DNA from: Syngnathus acus
Lineage: Eukaryota > Chordata > Actinopteri > Syngnathiformes > Syngnathidae
Direction: 5' to 3'
Length of the DNA stretch: 64,000 nt
Assembly (NCBI RefSeq): GCF_901709675.1
Contig: NC_051087.1
Location: 14,934,067-14,998,066, forward strand
Of the stretch, positions 1-10,236 are shown one piece after another (positions within the stretch are counted from its first letter, which is position 1; each line of letters opens with the position of its first letter). The notes beneath the pieces were generated by a model. The model saw only the letters and a list, made by a program, of their open reading frames with translations. It searched no databases and was not told where the DNA came from. Made by a program: the position numbers and the translations under genes.

Positions 1-205
1 ATCCCATCTATAGGTGTGTGTGCCACTGGTTCGTTTGGGCTCCATGAGGAGAACCACTAAAACCGTGTGATCCAATGGTTGGCTGAATGCTGTTAAAGGT
101 ACCTTCTGACTAAAGAACAGCTTTCCAACTAAAAGCTGTAAACTAAGAGAACAAGAAAAGGTCTACAAAGTTTATTTCTTACAACAAAGTCTAACTGAAT
201 GTTAC

Positions 206-310
206 CTGTAGGCTGGCATCTTGTTTGATGCTATCATCAGGGTAAGAGTCCTGCAAAGTTCTGGCTGGTTCAAGCAGCACACCATCAACAAGAGCCTGAG
301 AGCCTGTCAC
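206..310 (-). CDS. Putative internal coding exon, gene not recognised
   Basis: Read on the minus strand this is an open 105-nt segment (35 codons) with an AG acceptor after a TTCC tract and a CAG/GTAAC donor. It encodes a hydrophilic peptide containing LVDGVLLEPARTLQDSYPDD. Both ends are in phase 0. It lies downstream of the two CENP-E exons on the same strand but cannot follow the last of them directly, because that exon ends in phase 1 and the rest of the motor domain (SSRSH, DLAGSE) is absent between. I do not recognise the family. It may be a later exon of the same gene with intervening exons lost, an exon of another gene, or a chance open segment with good splice signals. Confidence 0.35.
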
Positions 311-555
311 CTGGAATTAAAACCACAAATAACTTACCAACATCATACAGACAACATAAATGACAGACTCAAGACCTGCATAGTTAAATCATGTGAAGTT
401 AGTCCCCAAAACCAAACAAGCCCGTCTAACTAAAGTGTTCCAGTCAGTTCTGGATGTCTCATCAGGTCCTATAACAGCAACTTTATGGATGTAGTGGAGC
501 ATCATTCAGCATGACACTTTAGCCGTTTAGCTGTTGAGGATGTGTGGAACTAGAC

Positions 556-637
556 TTTCTCCTTTGCGAATCCAAGCCAGTGCTTGCGCAGAGGAGGTCA
601 CCAGTTCCTCAGTCAGGTCAGCAACATAGACGGTTTT
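556..637 (-). CDS. cenpe: CENP-E-like kinesin motor exon
   Basis: Minus-strand translation begins KTVYVADLTEELV and ends WIRKGE plus one base of the next codon. This matches the CENP-E motor stretch between the EIYNE helix and the switch I region in family knowledge (human reads NVYVADLTEEVV then WITKGEK). The acceptor is CAG; the donor GTCTAG is weak. The exon is 82 nt, phase 0 in and phase 1 out, and joins the 939-1058 exon without breaking frame. CENP-E is the plus-end directed kinetochore kinesin of mitosis. The following exon with the SSRSH motif is not found downstream in the window, so the gene is incomplete here. Confidence 0.7.
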
Positions 638-938
638 CTGCACAGTGTCGATAAGAAATATGAAGATTCAAAATTACAAATGAAAAGCTAACAAGTGTCT
701 CGGGATTGTTGCCTTCATCGATGGGACTGTCTCAAAATCTGATTAAAAATAGCAAAATGCATGCTAAAGGATTATGTTGTACCTTTTTGACCTTGAAAAT
801 AAATACATTTTAAAGCTTTGCTCTTTACCACCTGGTACCAGCAGAAAATGACATGATCAGCCCCCAATTTCCAAGAATATAATATCATTCATTGAGTGTC
901 ACAAAGGTGACATGTAAAATAAATAAAAGACAACTTAC

Positions 939-1058
939 ATTTGAACTCCCTCGGACTTCCAGAGGTTTTCTTTTCCAGCTATCTACTAGCAAATCAGTCA
1001 CGGTTTCATTGTATATTTCCATGTAAGACACCCTGAGAAGAAACTCCTTCTCTGGACA
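939..1058 (-). CDS. cenpe: CENP-E-like kinesin motor exon with EIYNE motif
   Basis: The 120-nt minus-strand exon encodes [20 protein letters not shown] followed by [20 protein letters not shown]. The SY-EIYNE block is a kinesin hallmark, and the neighbouring residues fit CENP-E better than other kinesins I know. The acceptor is TCTACAG and the donor is GTAAGT, both strong. It is in phase 0 and continues in frame into the 556-637 exon. No stop or frameshift is seen. Upstream motor exons (P-loop GQTSSGKT) should lie at higher coordinates, but that space is occupied by a plus-strand fibrinogen-domain exon 215 bp away. So this is either a fragment left by a rearrangement or an assembly join; it is not a processed copy, because splice sites are present. 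Confidence 0.75.
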
Positions 1059-1273
1059 CTGTAGACCAAACAGAACATTGTTGATAAAATGATATTGACC
1101 ACAAAAAAAAAACATAACCTATCACAAAACATGAAATAAATTTACAATATTTTGGACCTTTTTAATGGTTTCAAAGACACCATCAATAGCAAGTGGTATG
1201 ACACAAAGACATCCTTCTTGTCAAGCCTTTGTGGTTTGCGTGACGTGATGCCGCCGCCTTTGTGTGTTTGCAG

Positions 1274-1791
1274 GCCTGCAAAACATCCACGCTCTGACGG
1301 CCTCGGGCGCTTACCAGTTGCGGATCGACTTCACCATATTCGACGGCCGCAATTACTACGCTCTCTACAATGACTTCTCGGTGGGCCGGAACTCGCTGGA
1401 CCCCGAGAAGGACGGCTACCCGCTGCTTGTGAGCGGCTACTCTGGAAACGCAGGTAGCGCCTCCCGCCGGGGGGGGGGCACACTCGAGAGCCTGCGCCGC
1501 CTGCGTGTGCTCAAAAGAAAGTTTGTGTGCTTTGCAGGCGATATGCTCACCCAGCATTCTGGGATGAAGTTCACCACCAAAGACCGCGACCAAGACAAGG
1601 CAACGATTGAAAATTGCGCCAATCTCTGGAAGGGCGCTTGGTGGTACAAAGGCTGTCACTGGTCCAACCTGAACGGGCTGTACAAGGCAACCGGCACCTG
1701 CGACGGTAGCAATGCAGTCTGGGGTCATTTGGCGTCATCATGGCATACCTGCCTGAGATTCGTGGAGATGAAGATCCGGCCCAGAAAGTGA
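1274..1791 (+). CDS. Fibrinogen C-terminal domain protein, last two exons
   Basis: Two exons, 1274-1453 and 1538-1791, are joined across an 84-bp GC-rich intron (GTAGCG..TTTGCAG). They encode the C-terminal part of a fibrinogen-related domain: GLQNIHALT, then YELR-like strands, GYSGNAGD, the calcium-site loop KDRDQD, the disulfide block NCANLWKGAWWYKGCH-SNLNG, and a terminal FVEMKIRP before TGA. An extra cysteine lies shortly before FVEMK. The first exon starts in phase 1 after TTTGCAG, so at least one upstream exon is expected; none is visible because CENP-E exons on the other strand occupy that side. Fibrinogen-domain proteins (ficolins, tenascins, angiopoietin- and fibrinogen-like) are secreted ligand-binding proteins. 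I cannot assign the subfamily. Reading frames are intact. Confidence 0.8.
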
Positions 1792-2929
1792 GCGGTCAGC
1801 CGGCGGAGCCTGGGAACGGCATCCCCGTGGGATCACGTGGGCGCTGCCCTACGTCACCCATTTGTGCAGCGCTCGTCAAGTAAGATGGCGGTGCGCAAAT
1901 GTGTGTCGGATTTGGCCCGGACAAATTGGCTCAAGTGCAATCCCGAATTTCACCAGGAGCTTGACACGAGAGAGACCTGACAAACGCTTAGTTGGAAGTT
2001 AGTTCCTCAAAATGAACTCTTATTAAAGGGCAGTTTGGCGCTGTTGCAGTTCCAAATTTAGACTGACGTGACATAGTAAATCCACTCACTCACTTTTGGA
2101 TCATTTTAGAATGTTTTACTTTGCTGTCATAAAATGCCTTACATCTGTTAACATAAGGAGTACCCATAAGCATAGGGTTAGCTACGATTGTGTGTTGTTG
2201 AGTTAATGATTGTTCGATGAAGTTGTGTTTTACGTTCTTTCGCTTTGCCATGACGTAAGTGCGACAGCTTCAGCGAAACAATGACCCCTGTTAAAGTAAG
2301 GCTGGTACATTCTGTGACAGCTGACGCATTCCAATGACATCTGTTAAAGTAAGGGTACCCACCCATAACCATCGTTTCGTTAGGTTGCGTTGAATATTGA
2401 GTTAGGTTTCATTTTCTTCCTTTTTGCGTCGTTTCAGTTGAATATTTTCAAACATGGTTTATTGCTGTTGATGTCACAAGGTTGGTTGGATGGATGGATC
2501 ATCAACATGTATTCAATATGGATGTTTTATTCATACATGAATGTATTCTCACGTGAGTAAGGACTGTTAAAGTAATCATCGTTTAGTTATGTTGCGTGGA
2601 ATATTTCATTAAAAGTGTTTATTTTTATTATTATTATTTATACCTTCAGTCTCCTTTTTGTCCCCTCCCTTTACGAAGGTTGAGTTTTACAATCCAAAGA
2701 GGTTTGCGACGGCATCATTCTCGCTTGAATGAGAAATGGCGAGTGGAATTGTCGTCGTTTGTACAAACAATGGAGATGTGTCACTTTTTTCCCTTATTCA
2801 TTAAACTTTCTCTTGATAATCCTTTGATTGATCTCCCCCCCCCCCCCCCCCCCACGTATATTTTACTATGTGGTGCGAATCGGAATTCAAACAAAAAATT
2901 CGAGATGGTTTTTTGTTTTTGTTTTTTGC
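1792..2929. other. Non-coding interval, unassigned, with poly-C tract
   Basis: No gene is seen. The phrase CTGTTAAAGTAA recurs three times (about 2289, 2341 and 2566), suggesting a decayed tandem repeat. A short GGAT repeat lies near 2487 and a poly-C run near 2837-2854. Confidence 0.5.
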
Positions 2930-3130
2930 TTCGGTTGTCGAACAAAATTCATCACTCTTATTATTCATTGTTTGTGCCTTCTTGTTTTTATTTTGGGTTG
3001 TTTGCTTGTATGTATGTCGTGTACTATGTCTAGTCACCGTGGGATAGTGGAAACGTAATTCCGATTTCTTTGTGTGTCTTGGCATGTGAAGAGGTTGACA
3101 ATAAAGCAGACTTTGACTTTGACTTTGAAA
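2930..3130 (+). mobile_element. LINE 3' tail fragment (Rex1/Babar-like)
   Basis: This is a 5'-truncated LINE consisting only of 3' untranslated sequence and ending in GACTTT repeats. The same end follows an RT C-terminus at 29881-30878 and, on the minus strand, at 17877-18120, which identifies it as the tail of that LINE family. Confidence 0.75.
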
Positions 3131-3671
3131 ATTCGGAGGTTGAATTTTTTTTGCTGCTAAATTTAAAAACAAAAGGCACCTTTTTAAAATGAACTCTCAA
3201 TGGATTTGGTTGAATGACATTTTTTGAACACTGAAGTGGGAGAAACAGCAATGTGTACATATTCTGTTAGACCAGTGCTTCGCAATCATTTTCTGTGATG
3301 CGCCCCCTCCCCCCCAATGTTATTAACATTAAAGAAAAACAAAAAAGAAATAAAAAAGAAAGATCAACTTACAATCAAGAATAACTTTATTATTAACGTT
3401 GTTTTTTAGTCTGTAACAGAACAGTGCATCACTTTGCCTGAAATTAAAAAATAAATTATAATTTTTCAAACTATAAACATTCTTGACCAACTGCCATTTT
3501 ATGGTGAAAAAAATACAACAAAATAATAATAAACATACATAATATTAAATTAAATAACAGCAATAAATAATATTCAATTCAAAGTAATCAGCAACATTAA
3601 CTCAGGAGCACAATATAGAAAACATTTTAATTAAAATTGTACACATTCATTGTTGACTTACTTTGAAGTAA

Positions 3672-3702
3672 TATACTATATATATATATATATATATATA
3701 TA

Positions 3703-3751
<49 letters not shown>
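3672..3751. repeat. TA dinucleotide microsatellite
   Basis: An almost pure TA run of about 80 bp, interrupted once by CAC. Confidence 0.95.
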
Positions 3752-3753
<2 letters not shown>

Positions 3754-3803
3754 TCCTTTGCGCTCCTGCTGTTCACTACCTGTGCGACTCTTTTTTTATT
3801 TGG

Positions 3804-3804
<1 letters not shown>

Positions 3805-3850
<46 letters not shown>
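3805..3850. repeat. CA dinucleotide microsatellite
   Basis: A pure CA run of about 46 bp. Confidence 0.97.
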
Positions 3851-3852
<2 letters not shown>

Positions 3853-3884
3853 GCAGTGACTCTAAATACCAAATGATCAGGCGA

Positions 3885-5035
3885 CTAGTGTTGGCTCGTG
3901 GGTGAACGATTTGTTCAAAATAAATCATTTCAGTGAACGTGAGTGAACAGATCACTTCCTGCTTCCCGTTCACGAATGAATCAGTGAATTGCATTTCTTG
4001 TTCACCAACTGAATAGAATAGAATAGAATAGATCTTTGTCACTGTCACACATGTACAACGAAATTTAAAAAGTGCCAACCGATCAGTGCATGAAAATAAA
4101 CAAATAAATAGAATAAATAGAATAAAAAGATTAAAAAATACAAGCTGAAGAACATACACAGACATAATCATTTTCTTTTAGCGGCATTCAATGTGACTAC
4201 CGCTGTAGGGTAAAAACCGTTGGCGAATCTGCTAGTCCTTGACCTAATTGATCTGTAGCGTCTGCCTGATGGCAACAGTTCGAAAAGGGAGTGGCCAGGG
4301 TGGGAAGTGTCCTTCAGAATGTTCTGTGTTTTTTTGAGACAGCGGGTTCTGTGTAGGTCTTCCAGTGTGGGGAGAGGGCAGCCAATGATCTTCTGTGCTG
4401 TGTTGATGACCCCTTGGAGCTTTTTCCTCTGAGCAGCAGTGCAGCTGGAGTACCAAACACATATACAGTACGTTAAAGTGCTTTCTATGGAGCAGCGATA
4501 GAAGGACACCAGCAGTCTTTGTGTAATGCTGTGCCTCCTCAGCACTCTTAGGAAGTAGAGTCTCTGCTGGGCCTTTTTAAGCATCTCAGAGGTGTTCACG
4601 CCCCAGGTGAAGTCCTCCTCGATGTGGACTCCCAGGTAGCGGAAGGAGGACACCCTCTCCACACAGACCCCGTTGATGATAACTGGTGGAATGTCCGTTT
4701 TATTTTTCCTCCTAAAATCAATGACCAGTTCTTGGGTTTTAGCCGTGTTTAGGAGCAGATTGTTCTCTCCGCACCACTTCGTCCCTGTAGGCAGACTCAG
4801 CCCCCTTTGAGATGAGCCCCACCACGGTTGTGTCATCCGCAAATTTCACGATGGTGTTGCTGCGGTGGGCAGATCTGTGAGTGAACGAGTCAGTGAGTGT
4901 GATTCGCATTTTGCGTTCACCGTTCATGGTGACATTCCCAATAGCGAACGAGTCAGTGCATCAACGGATCAGTCAGTGATCGTGTCCTCTCCTGGCGTGA
5001 ACAATTCAGTGAACGAACGTGAACTATGTAAGCCA
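3885..5035. mobile_element. GTGAACGA-repeat non-autonomous DNA element, split by a LINE
   Basis: Both flanks of the LINE at 4012-4868 carry many direct and inverted copies of GTGAACGA and TCAGTGA (3898-4010 and 4875-5030). A related block occurs at 59600-59740. The repeat-rich ends resemble subterminal repeats of hAT-type miniature elements, but I did not find clean terminal inverted repeats. Confidence 0.45.
4012..4868 (-). mobile_element. Rex1-like LINE, 5'-truncated, RT C-terminal part
   Basis: On the minus strand, residues IVKFADDTT (RT motif C) lead into a C-terminal region with RYLGVHIEED, AQQRLYFLR and [14 protein letters not shown], ending near 4168. A frameshift separates the FADD part (4739-4927 frame) from the rest (4168-4842 frame). 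The 3' untranslated region carries CGTTGTACATGTGTGACA and ends in TATTC repeats at 4012. It is 5'-truncated within RT and dead, and it was inserted into the GTGAACGA element. Confidence 0.85.
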
Positions 5036-5172
5036 CAATGTAGATTTATGATTTGCCAAGGAAAGAAAGAACCACTCACTGAAACACCACTTCTTTTGTG
5101 CTCGTTTTTCTCCAAGCTAATGGCTAACTTTATTGCAGGAAGGGATGCGCCGGTATGCAACAATGGGGAAAT

Positions 5173-5751
5173 TGTCAGGCTTGGAGCAGGAAGAGGACTC
5201 GAATGCAGAGTGCCAACAAAAGGTGTTTTATTCTCTCAGGCGGAAGACAGCACAAAAAACAAAAGGGGCCTCAAAATGAGGGACAAAAGGCTGGGAACAG
5301 CAAAAACCAAAAGCGCCTCAAAACGAGGGAAAAAGGCTGGAGACAGCAAACAAAAGCGCCTCAAAACGAGGGAAATACGAGGGCAAAAACCTAACTAAAC
5401 AAAAACACAGAGCTCAGGCTGGACAAAAGGTATCTTCTAACTATGATCTCTCAGGGGAATTCTGTGACTTACGTGATCGCTAGTGTTCATGACGGGACAA
5501 GACGCACTGGCACAAGACAAGGGGAAGACGCAGGCTATATGCACACACAGAAGGAGGAGGACACAGGTGCAGACAATTAGGGCCAACGACACAGGTGCAC
5601 ACAATTGGGATCAGGGAAGTCAAGTGGCCTGACGCGCAGAGGAAGGACCCACGAACTGAAACGAGAGGAGAGTTACCAAAACAAAACAGGAAGTGACAAT
5701 ACGAAGAACAGGACAAGACAAAAACAACCCACAAAACACGACAGCATGACA
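5173..5751 (-). mobile_element. Solo LTR, Ty3/Gypsy (same family as the 31.7 kb element)
   Basis: Read on the minus strand it runs from TGTCATGCTGTC to GCTCCAAGCCTGACA and follows the 5' LTR at 31737-32243 throughout. Shared landmarks are the GTGCACCTGTGTC stretch, the TGTGTGC...AGCCTGCGTC stretch, and the tandem GAGGCGCTTTTG units. An internal expansion of the GAGGCG...TTTTG unit makes it longer. No convincing target duplication is visible. A SINE begins 10 bp beyond the outer end. Confidence 0.85.
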
Positions 5752-5761
5752 CCTGGTATAA

Positions 5762-6074
5762 CCAGCTCAGTGGCCTAGTGGTAGGGTGTCCGCCCTGAGA
5801 CTGGAAGGTTGTGGGTTCAAACCCCGGCCGGGTCATACCAAAGACTATAAAAATGGGACCCATTGCCTCCCTGCTTGGCACTCAGCATTAAGGGTTGGAA
5901 TTGGGGGGTTTGATCACCAAATGATTCCCGAGCGCAGCACCGCTGCTGCTCACTGCTCCCCTCTCCCCCAGGGGATGGATTAGAATCACACGGGGATGGG
6001 TTAAATGCAGAGGACAAATTTCACCACACCCAGATGTGTGTGTGACAATCATTGGGACTTTAACTTTAACTTTA
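5762..6074 (+). mobile_element. tRNA-derived SINE, family 1, copy a
   Basis: The head carries a Pol III A box (TGGCCTAGTGG) and B box (GGTTCAAACCC) in tRNA spacing. The body is shared with copies at 14437-14749 and 61762-62078 on the minus strand. The tail is ACTTTA repeats. Short open frames across it are not genes. Confidence 0.9.
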
Positions 6075-6168
6075 TTCCCAGGCAGTCTCCCATCGAATTA
6101 CTAACCAGGCCCGACCCTGCTTAGCGTTCGAGATAGGGCGTTCTCAGGGTAGTATGGCCGTAAGCCGT
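6075..6168 (-). pseudogene. 5S rRNA pseudogene (deleted)
   Basis: The minus strand matches 5S rRNA from its start to the region near position 100, but an internal GATCTCGTCC-type stretch is deleted and several bases differ, including in the internal control region. It adjoins the SINE tail directly. Downstream spacer is shared with the unit at 6785-7205, so this is a decayed neighbour in a tandem 5S array. Confidence 0.85.
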
Positions 6169-6784
6169 GACGTGACTCAGAATTGTGCATTTTATAGACA
6201 CAATCGCCCCTGAAACCATGCCAAGCAGCGGCGGTACTTGATGGCTGTTTTAAAAGTTTCCTTTCACAATTGACGTGGAAAAAAAAAAGGCTTTCAGCAC
6301 CTGGTATTCCCTGACGGTCTCCCTTCCCTTTTTTTTACAACCAGGTCCCAAACAGGCTTTCTTCCAAGACTTTTGGTGTTTTATGGAAACATGGCTATCG
6401 TGAAAAGTTATTGACAGCTTTTTATGCGGTAGCACGAATTTGCCGTTGCGACCTGCATTTTGCTGTATCAAAATAAATGTCTTGAAAAAGGTAAAAACAC
6501 GACATGGAAGCGCAATGTGTTGTGTTGGGTTCTTTTACAAGTAAAGACTGCTGCTTTGAGTTCACAGGGAGCCATGCTCTTTATTCACTGTACATAGTCT
6601 TCTCTCTAGCGGTAAAAACGTGAACTACAATGCTATGGATGTCACCACATAATATAGGTTTCAAACTCGTGTTATAGTTTCAATGTCGGAGTTTAAACTA
6701 GGCTTGCTGTTTCCGAATGCCATTCGTGATGGGTGTTGTAAAAATTTTTTGCTGAAACGACTGAAGTGCACATAAGAAAGAAAA

Positions 6785-6903
6785 AGCTTACAGAACCTGG
6801 TATTCCCAGGCGGTCTCCCATCCAAGTACTAACCAGGCCCGACCCTGCTTAGCTTCCGAGATCGGACGAGATCGGGCGTTCTCAGGGTAGTATGGCCGTA
6901 AGC
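6785..6903 (-). rRNA. 5S ribosomal RNA gene
   Basis: The minus strand reads GCTTACGGCCATACTACCCT at the 5' end, GGAAGCTAAGCAGGGTCGGG in the A-box region, GGATGGGAGACCGCCTGGG in the C-box region, and AGGTTCTGTAAGC at the 3' end, followed by a TTTTT terminator. The length is 119 nt, the expected vertebrate size. All internal promoter blocks are intact and the 5'/3' stem can pair, so it could be transcribed by Pol III. It is the only complete 5S copy in the window. Confidence 0.93.
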
Positions 6904-8951
6904 CGTGAGTTGACTCCGAATTGTGCATTTTATAGACACAATCGCCCCTGAAACCCTGCCAAGCAGCGGCGGTACTTGATGGCTGTTGTAAAAGTTTCCT
7001 TTCACAATTGACGTGGAAAAAAAAAAAAAAAAGGCTTTCAGCACCTGGTATTCCCTGACGGTCTCCCTTCCCTTTTTTTTACAACCAGGTCCCAAACAGG
7101 CTTTCTTCCAAGAATTTTGGTGTTTTATGGAAACATGGCTATCGTGAAAAGTTATTGACAGCTTTTTATGCGGTAGCACGAATTTGCTGTTTCGACCTGC
7201 ATTTTTCATCCATCCATCTTCTTCCGCTTATCCGGGGTCGGGTCGCGGGGGCAGCATCTTCAGGAGGGACTCCCAGACTTCCCTCTCCCCAGCCACTTCA
7301 TCCAGCTCATCCCTGGAGATCCTAAGGCGTTCCCAGGCCAGCTGAGAGACATAGTCTCTCCAGCGCGTCCTGGGTCGTCCCCGGGGTCTCCTACCGGTGG
7401 GACATGCCCGGAACACCTCCCCAGGGAGGCGTCCAGGAGGCATCCTGATGAGATGCCCGACCCACCTCATCTGGCTCCTCTCAACGTGGAGGAGTAGCGA
7501 CTCTACTCCGAGTCTCTCCCGGATGACAGAGATTCTCACCCTATCTCTAAGCGAAAGCCCGGACATCCTGCGGAGAAAACTCATTTCGGCCGCTTGTATC
7601 CGGGATCTCGTTCTTTCGGTCACGACCCATAGCTCGTGACCATAGGTGAGGGTAGGAGCGTAAATCGACCGGTAAATTGAGAGCTTTGCCTTTTGGCTCA
7701 GCTCTCTCTTTACCACGACGGACTGGTACAGAGTCCGCATTACTGCCGACGCTGCACCGATCCGCCTGTCGATCTCGCGGTCCATCCTCCCCTCACTCGT
7801 GAACAAGACCCCAAGATACTTAAACTCCTCCACTTGGGGCAGGATCTCATCCCCGATCCGGAGAGGGCATTCCACCCTTTTCCGACCGAGGACAATGGAC
7901 TCGGATTTGGAGGTGCTGACCCTCATCCCGACCACTTCACACTCGGCTGCGAACCGCTCCAGTGAGAGCTGGAGATCACGGCCTGAAGAAGCCAACAGCA
8001 CCACGTCGTCTGCAAAAAGCAGAGACGCGATGCTGAGGTCCCCAAACCGGACCCCCTCAATGCCTCGGCTGCGCCTAGAAATTCTGTCCATAAAAATTAT
8101 GAACAGAATCGGTGACAAAAGGCAGCCTTGGCGGAGTCCAACCCTCACTGGGAACGAATCTGACTTACTGCCGGAAATGCGGTCCAAACTCTGGCATCGG
8201 TGATACAGGGACCGAACCGCCCTTATCAGTTGGCTCGGTACCCCGTACTCCCGAAGCACCCCCTACAGAACCTCCCGAGGGACACGGTCGAACGCCTTCT
8301 CCAAGTCCACAAAACACATGTGGACTGGTTGGGCGAACTCCCATGCACCCTCGAGGATCCTGCTGAGGGTGAAGAGCTGATCCACTGTTCCACGGCCAGG
8401 ACGAAAGCCACACTGCTCTTCCTGAATCAGAGGTTCGACATCCCGACGGACCCTCCTCTCCAGCACCCCTGAATAGATCTTACCAGGGAGGCTGAGGAGT
8501 GTGATTCCTCTGTAGTTGGAACACACCCTCCAGTCCCCCTTCTTAAAGAGGGGAACCACCACCCCACTCTGCCATTCCAGAGGTACCGTCCCCGATGTCC
8601 ACGCGATGTTGCAGAGGCGTGTGAACCAGGACAGCCCCACAACATCCAGAGCCTTTAAAAATTCTCATCCACCCCTGGGGCCTTGCCCCCGAGGAGTTTT
8701 CTAACTACCTCAGTGACTTCGACCCCAGAGATTGCAGAGTCCACCTCAGAGTCTCCAGGCCCTGCTTCCACAATGGAAGGCATGTCGGTAGAATTGAGGT
8801 CTTCGAAGTATTCTCCCCACCGACTCACGACGTCTCGAGTCGAGGTCAGCAGCACGCCATCGCCACTGTAAACAGTGTTGACGGTGCACTGCTTCCCCCT
8901 CCTGAGACGCCGGATGGTGGACCAGAATCTCCTCGAAGCCGTCTGGAAGTA

Positions 8952-9802
8952 CCGTTTTTTTCCGTGTATAATGCGCCCCCATGTATAATACGCACCCTAA
9001 AAATGGCATGTTGATGCTGGAAAAAAGCCTGTACCCATGTATAGTACGCACCATATTTTTATTTTTATTTTTTATTTTTTTTTTGTCCCAATGATCGTCA
9101 CACACGCAGGGAGGCAATGGGTCCCATTTTTATAGTCTTTGGTATGGTCTTAACTAGGCTGGATGTATTTTTTTTTGTTGGCGTTGATTTCTCCGACTGC
9201 CCATAAAGGCACCACCGCGATCAGATGAAAAGAGAGTAAAGTGACGTGCGGACATGTGAAAAAGGCGGCTCTGTATGGGAGAGACGTTGAAGAGGAATAA
9301 AAACACCCTTGGAAACCAAAACTTGCCCCTCGTCGTGACTCGGAGCCGCAACAAATGTTTCGGATTTGTGTAGGGTACATTGTGACTGCAAACGAGCAGG
9401 TGATCGAGCAAGCGTCTGATACGAGAGCATTGGTTCGTATGGAGCGTGTTTGAAGTGAACAGCAGAGACGAAAGGAAACAGGCAAAGTGTTGTGAAATAA
9501 AATATTACCTGTAATACGCATTTTGTTATTTGCTGATTGTATTAAACTATCACATTCATTGTCAGTCAAGAAGAGGACTATTATCCCTTCTTTGACGAAA
9601 TGACCAGAGCACAGTACAAACACACTATTGTCGGTCAGTCCTGTTGTTGGTTTTGTTGTACCAAGATTTTCTTAAAAAAAAAAAAAAAAAGATTTAAAAA
9701 AAAAGAAAATTTAAAAAAATTTGTACCCATGTATAATGCGCACCCCAGATTTTAGGACAATAAATTAGTTAAATTTTGCGCATTATACACGGAAAAAACC
9801 GG
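8952..9802 (-). mobile_element. Non-autonomous TA-target DNA transposon, copy 1
   Basis: Terminal inverted repeats of about 25 bp (CCGTTTTTTTCCGTGTATAA at one end and its inverse at the other) are flanked by TA. Subterminal repeats of the CCCATGTATAATGCGCACC type recur. TA duplication suggests a Tc1/mariner or pogo relationship, not proven. Near 9090-9145 it contains a fragment of SINE family 1, and near 9630-9670 a short stretch of Gypsy-LTR sequence; both also occur in copy 2 (62900-63892). The 157-codon open frame inside is not similar to a transposase. It is inserted in Rex3 copy A. Confidence 0.85.
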
Positions 9803-10236
9803 TAATTCTCCATGGCCTCGCCAAACTCCTCCCACGCCCGGGTTTTTTCCTCAGCAACCGCCGAAGCCGTGTTCCGCTTGGCGAACCGGTACCTGTCGGC
9901 TGCCTCCGGAGTCCCGCAGGCCAAAATGGCCCGATAGGACTCCTTTTTCAGCTTGACGGCATCCCTTACCGCCGGTGTCCACCAGCAGGTTCGGGGATTG
10001 CCGCCACGACAGGCACCGACCACCTTACGGCCACAGCTCCGGTCAGCTGCCTCAACAATGGAGGCACGGAACATGGTCCACTCGGACTCAATGTCCCTGC
10101 CTCCCCCGGGACGTGGGAAATGCTCTGCCGGAGGTGGGAGTTGAAGCTCTTCCTGACAGGGAATTCTAATAGACGTTCCCAGCAGACCCTCACAGAGCGT
10201 TTGAGTCTGCCAGTTCGGAACGGCATCTTCCCCCAC

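Larger units (their letters stand above)
6075..7205 (-). repeat. Remnant 5S rDNA array, two spacer units
   Basis: Spacers at 6169-6480 and 6904-7205 are near-identical by eye (shared blocks AAGCAGCGGCGGTACTTGAT and GCGGTAGCACGAATTTGC). Each spacer also contains a second, degenerate 5S 3'-end fragment (about 6290-6350 and 7030-7092) reading CACCTGGTATTCCCTGACGG. The units are separated by a unique stretch at 6481-6784. Rex3 (7206) is inserted in the second spacer, at the GCATTTT position where the first spacer continues GCTGTATC. Confidence 0.8.

Noticed and set aside
221-433. 70-codon plus-strand ORF
   Set aside because: It overlaps the better supported minus-strand exon 206-310 and shows no domain.
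1264-1791. Single continuous 175-codon ORF across the fibrinogen-domain region
   Set aside because: The middle (1454-1537) is a GC-rich intron with GT..AG ends that happens to stay open; family sequence resumes in phase on both sides.
2596-3172. Overlapping ORFs around the poly-C tract
   Set aside because: Low-complexity and LINE 3' untranslated sequence; no protein similarity.
3272-3310. hAT-like terminus CAGTGCTTCGCAATC
   Set aside because: No matching opposite end or target duplication found nearby.
9150-9623. 157-codon ORF inside the miniature transposon (also at 63106-63570 and 54626-54871)
   Set aside because: Repeated only because the element is repeated; frames differ between copies and no domain is visible.
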